From Podospora pseudoanserina (Eukaryota > Ascomycota > Sordariomycetes > Sordariales > Podosporaceae): a stretch of 64,000 nucleotides of DNA. A model generated the notes under the pieces. That model did not search any database and was not told where the DNA came from. It worked only from the letters and a program-made list of their open reading frames with translations. The position numbers were made by a program, and so were the translations under genes. Positions 61,691 to 64,000 of this stretch are shown here, one piece after another. Location of the stretch: contig NC_085925.1 in assembly GCF_035222485.1 (NCBI RefSeq), forward strand, positions 248,001-312,000, written 5' to 3'. Each line of letters starts with the position of its first letter. Positions within the stretch are counted from its first letter, which is position 1.

Positions 61691-62730
61691 CCATATAGTC
61701 CCCTCTAGTGTATTCTTTTCCCTATCAATGCTTTCCACCAATCATCTAACCTATACGCACGACTGGATCTACAGATCAATGCTACACAACAATGTAGACA
61801 TGCTAAGCCGAGACCTTCCCGATATAGCTATGACAGCGAGCTGCAGGACATACGCAAGTCACATTATCAAAGCCCTGTTACAATGTGTAGTTCTTGAGAG
61901 GTAGTTGTTTGGAATAGATATCGATGGGGATGTGTTTAGAAGGTTTTAGAGAGAGCATTGCGAAGATTTGAAGATGAGGTTCAACACCGATGGGAGGAGT
62001 CGTTTTAGCAGGAGTTTTGGGGTTGGAGTATTGAGCAGACCGAATCTCCTCTTGTTGTCAACTGTCTTAAAAGTATGCAGGCTTTTGCTAAGCTACCTAG
62101 TCCAGAACACCTCCCGCCGGTTGATAAGCTTGACTCGCGGTAGCTTTCATGTACTCTCAGCAAGGTGCACAGGTCCTTACTCATGCCAGCCTTCCTTGCA
62201 GATGGCTCCACTGTTGAACGAACGCTATCTGCGCGATGACAGCAACATGTCGTGATACACAGGCACAGGAGGCAATGGCAACTACCTTGCATTGGTTACC
62301 CCGGTAGTGCCTCAGTTTGGCCATTCAAAACCTCTTGCCTCACACCCTCACAGCTATTGCACTGCCATTTCCAAACATCTCTGCTAAGAGTAGTAACAGA
62401 CTTTTGGAAAGACGCACTGACATCCCGAAGGCCGAGATGACGATTCCGAATCCCACCTCTTCCCACAATGGTGAAATGAAAGAGACTCCTGTTCTTGCTT
62501 GTGTGCAGAGGTTACTTCTAGAAGATACGTACGGCATTGTACGAAAGGGCTAGTGGTCAAAGAACGAACTCTCTGTTCATCTGCACTGCCTTGGTGGGGG
62601 CAAGAGCACCCCAGATATATCTGTCAAACCCCTACCTCCTGAGATGCCCCCCCCGGTTCTTACACACTTCCCACGAAGCATTGACATTCTTCTCCAACTT
62701 ACTCAAAAGCTTGTTCATTTCTCAGCCATT
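61691..62730 (+). promoter_or_regulatory. Upstream region of the sulfate permease gene
   Basis: Normal-composition sequence with no gene I can recognise. Overlapping open frames of 60-95 codons on both strands (for example 62005-62292 - and 62317-62553 +) carry no family motif. It presumably holds the promoter and 5' UTR. I saw no clear sulfur-regulator palindrome. Confidence 0.45.
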
Positions 62731-64000
62731 ATGGAGTACATTGACTCTGCAAAGAATGCCTTGCGGACCGACTTTACTTGGAACCGGGTCGGCCACCTTG
62801 CAGCAAGAGGAGCTCGTGCCTTTCCCCAGGCCAGTGTTGAATATGTCCTGGACAAATTTCCCATCATCGGATGGTTACCTCGGTACAACTACCGATGGAT
62901 CATCAACGACATCATTGCTGGCTTAACCATCGGGCTCATGTTGATTCCTCAAGGACTTTCCTACGCTAAGATCGCCACCATTCCTGTTCAGTATGGCCTC
63001 ATGTCTAGCTGGGCTCCATCGGCCATCTATGCCTTTATGGGAACCACAAAGGGTAAGTGAAACGACTTGCCATGTGGGGGTGATTTGGTTTCTGACCTCC
63101 GGCACTGTAGATCTCTCGACCGGTCCTACCTCCCTTATCAGTCTCCTCACGGCGGAAATCATCGAGGCTCTTCACGGTGAGGAGTGGTCGCCGGTGGAGA
63201 TTGCGTCGGCAGTTGCTATGATGATGGGCATATATGGTATGGCAATTGGATTTCTCAAGCTTGGCTTCCTCTTGGAGTTCATCTCCCTTCCCGTCTTGAG
63301 CGGGTTTATATCAGCGGTCGCGATCACGATCATTCTTAACCAGATGGACTCTCTTCTGGGCGAACCCAACGTCGGCGACGGCACTGCCACGCAAATTCGA
63401 GACATCTTCCAGCAGTTGCCCCAGGCCAACGGCTATGCATGTGCCATTGGATTCACAGGTATACTCCTCCTCACAGTGCTTGACCAGGCCGGCAAGAGAT
63501 GGGGGGAAAAGAACAGAATCATCTGGTTCCTATCCATCACCCGGGCTTTCATTGCACTGGTCATTTTCACTGGCGTCGGATATGCTGTCAATCATTCTCG
63601 TGGAGCTTCCGAGAACTACCTGTTTGATGTTGCCAAGGTTCAAGCAGATGGACAAGAACCACCTAAGGTGCCCAGTGCCGCCCTATTGTCCAAAGTTGCG
63701 TCCCGCAGCATCGCCGTCTTCGTCGGCTCCGCAGTGGAGCATACGGCGATTGCCCGCGCCTTCGCGGTTAGGAACAGCTACGTCACAGACCAGAGCCAGG
63801 AGCTGACATACTTCGGCGTCACCAACGTCTTCAACTCTTTTTTCCACGCAATGGGTGTCGGTGGCGCCATGTCCCGAACGGCCGTCAACTCTGCCTGCAA
63901 CGTCAAATCTCCCTTGTCAGGGTTCGTGACCACGGCTGTTGTGCTTGTGTCCATCTTCAAACTCGTTGGAACCCTCTATTGGATCCCCAAAGCAACCTTG
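62731..64000 (+). CDS. SulP-family sulfate permease, 3' end beyond the window
   Basis: Exons 62731-63052 and 63111-64000 (continuing past the window); the intron is 58 bp (GTAAGT...CACTGTAG). The visible part is 404 codons in one frame. The N-terminus contains IIGWLPRYNYRWIINDIIAG and LIPQGLSYAKIA, the classical SulP first-helix signature (phosphate/sulfate transporter family PQGxxYA motif). It continues with STGPTSLISLL, LPVLSGFISA and many hydrophobic helices, then FFHAMGVGGAMSRTAVN, all typical of fungal plasma-membrane sulfate permeases. The C-terminal STAS domain would lie beyond 64000. The role would be proton-coupled sulfate uptake for sulfur assimilation. An in-frame ATG 29 codons upstream (62644) exists, but MEYIDSAKNALR fits the family start better. 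The gene lies 1.2 kb from heterochromatin-like DNA. Confidence 0.92.

Noticed and set aside
62005-62553. Several 60-95 codon frames on both strands upstream of the permease
   Set aside because: Mutually overlapping, no domain or splice logic; treated as promoter or UTR sequence.

Overview
The window looks like a chromosome segment of a filamentous ascomycete (Pezizomycotina; Eurotiales is my best guess, but it is inference). Three ordinary genes at the two ends have short introns of 49-85 bp with GTAAGT/GTATGC-type donors, CTAAC-like branch sites and YAG acceptors. Between them, from about 4.93 kb to 61.68 kb, lies a very A+T-rich block with no intact gene. It is built of Ty3/gypsy LTR retrotransposons riddled with C-to-T and G-to-A changes. 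This is the signature of repeat-induced point mutation (RIP): CAG/CAA/TGG codons become stops, TGTGACA LTR ends become TATAATA, and the reverse transcriptase YxDD box becomes YLNN, HLDN, YCSN or YFNN.

Left arm (1-4.9 kb): a five-exon Zn(II)2Cys6 transcription factor gene on the + strand. It converges on a five-exon gene on the - strand for an ER protein with thioredoxin folds, ending in HDEL, of protein disulfide isomerase type but with no visible CxxC. A GC-rich, hairpin-bounded island (about 5.27-5.84 kb) follows and may be a MITE.

Middle block: at least ten retroelement copies or fragments. Two are complete with perfect 5-bp target duplications: G (42514-50025, AAAAG) and I (53228-60508, AATAC). 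Both sit inside an older + strand element H (about 42.19-61.51 kb), which also holds a separate, almost unmutated solo LTR (50328-50665). The others (X, B, C, D, E, J, F1, F2) are truncated or deleted. The gene order read from G is LTR, gag, protease, RT/RNase H, integrase, GPF-type integrase tail, chromodomain, two 70-nt tRNA-like modules (one in G), an accessory ORF antisense to gag-pol, polypurine tract, LTR. A chromodomain places the family among the chromoviruses, which suits their self-nesting in one heterochromatic island. Three A+T-rich gaps (5.8-9.06, 14.8-20.19, 27.94-29.47 kb) show no recognisable gene.

Right arm (61.7-64 kb): about 1 kb of normal-composition upstream sequence, then the 5' two-thirds or so of a SulP-family sulfate permease gene cut by the window end.

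The most unusual observations are the repeated 70-nt tRNA-like modules with A- and B-box features, the antisense accessory ORFs carried by several copies, the tapering of RIP at the outer ends of elements, and the possibility that the whole block is a small regional centromere or constitutive heterochromatin.
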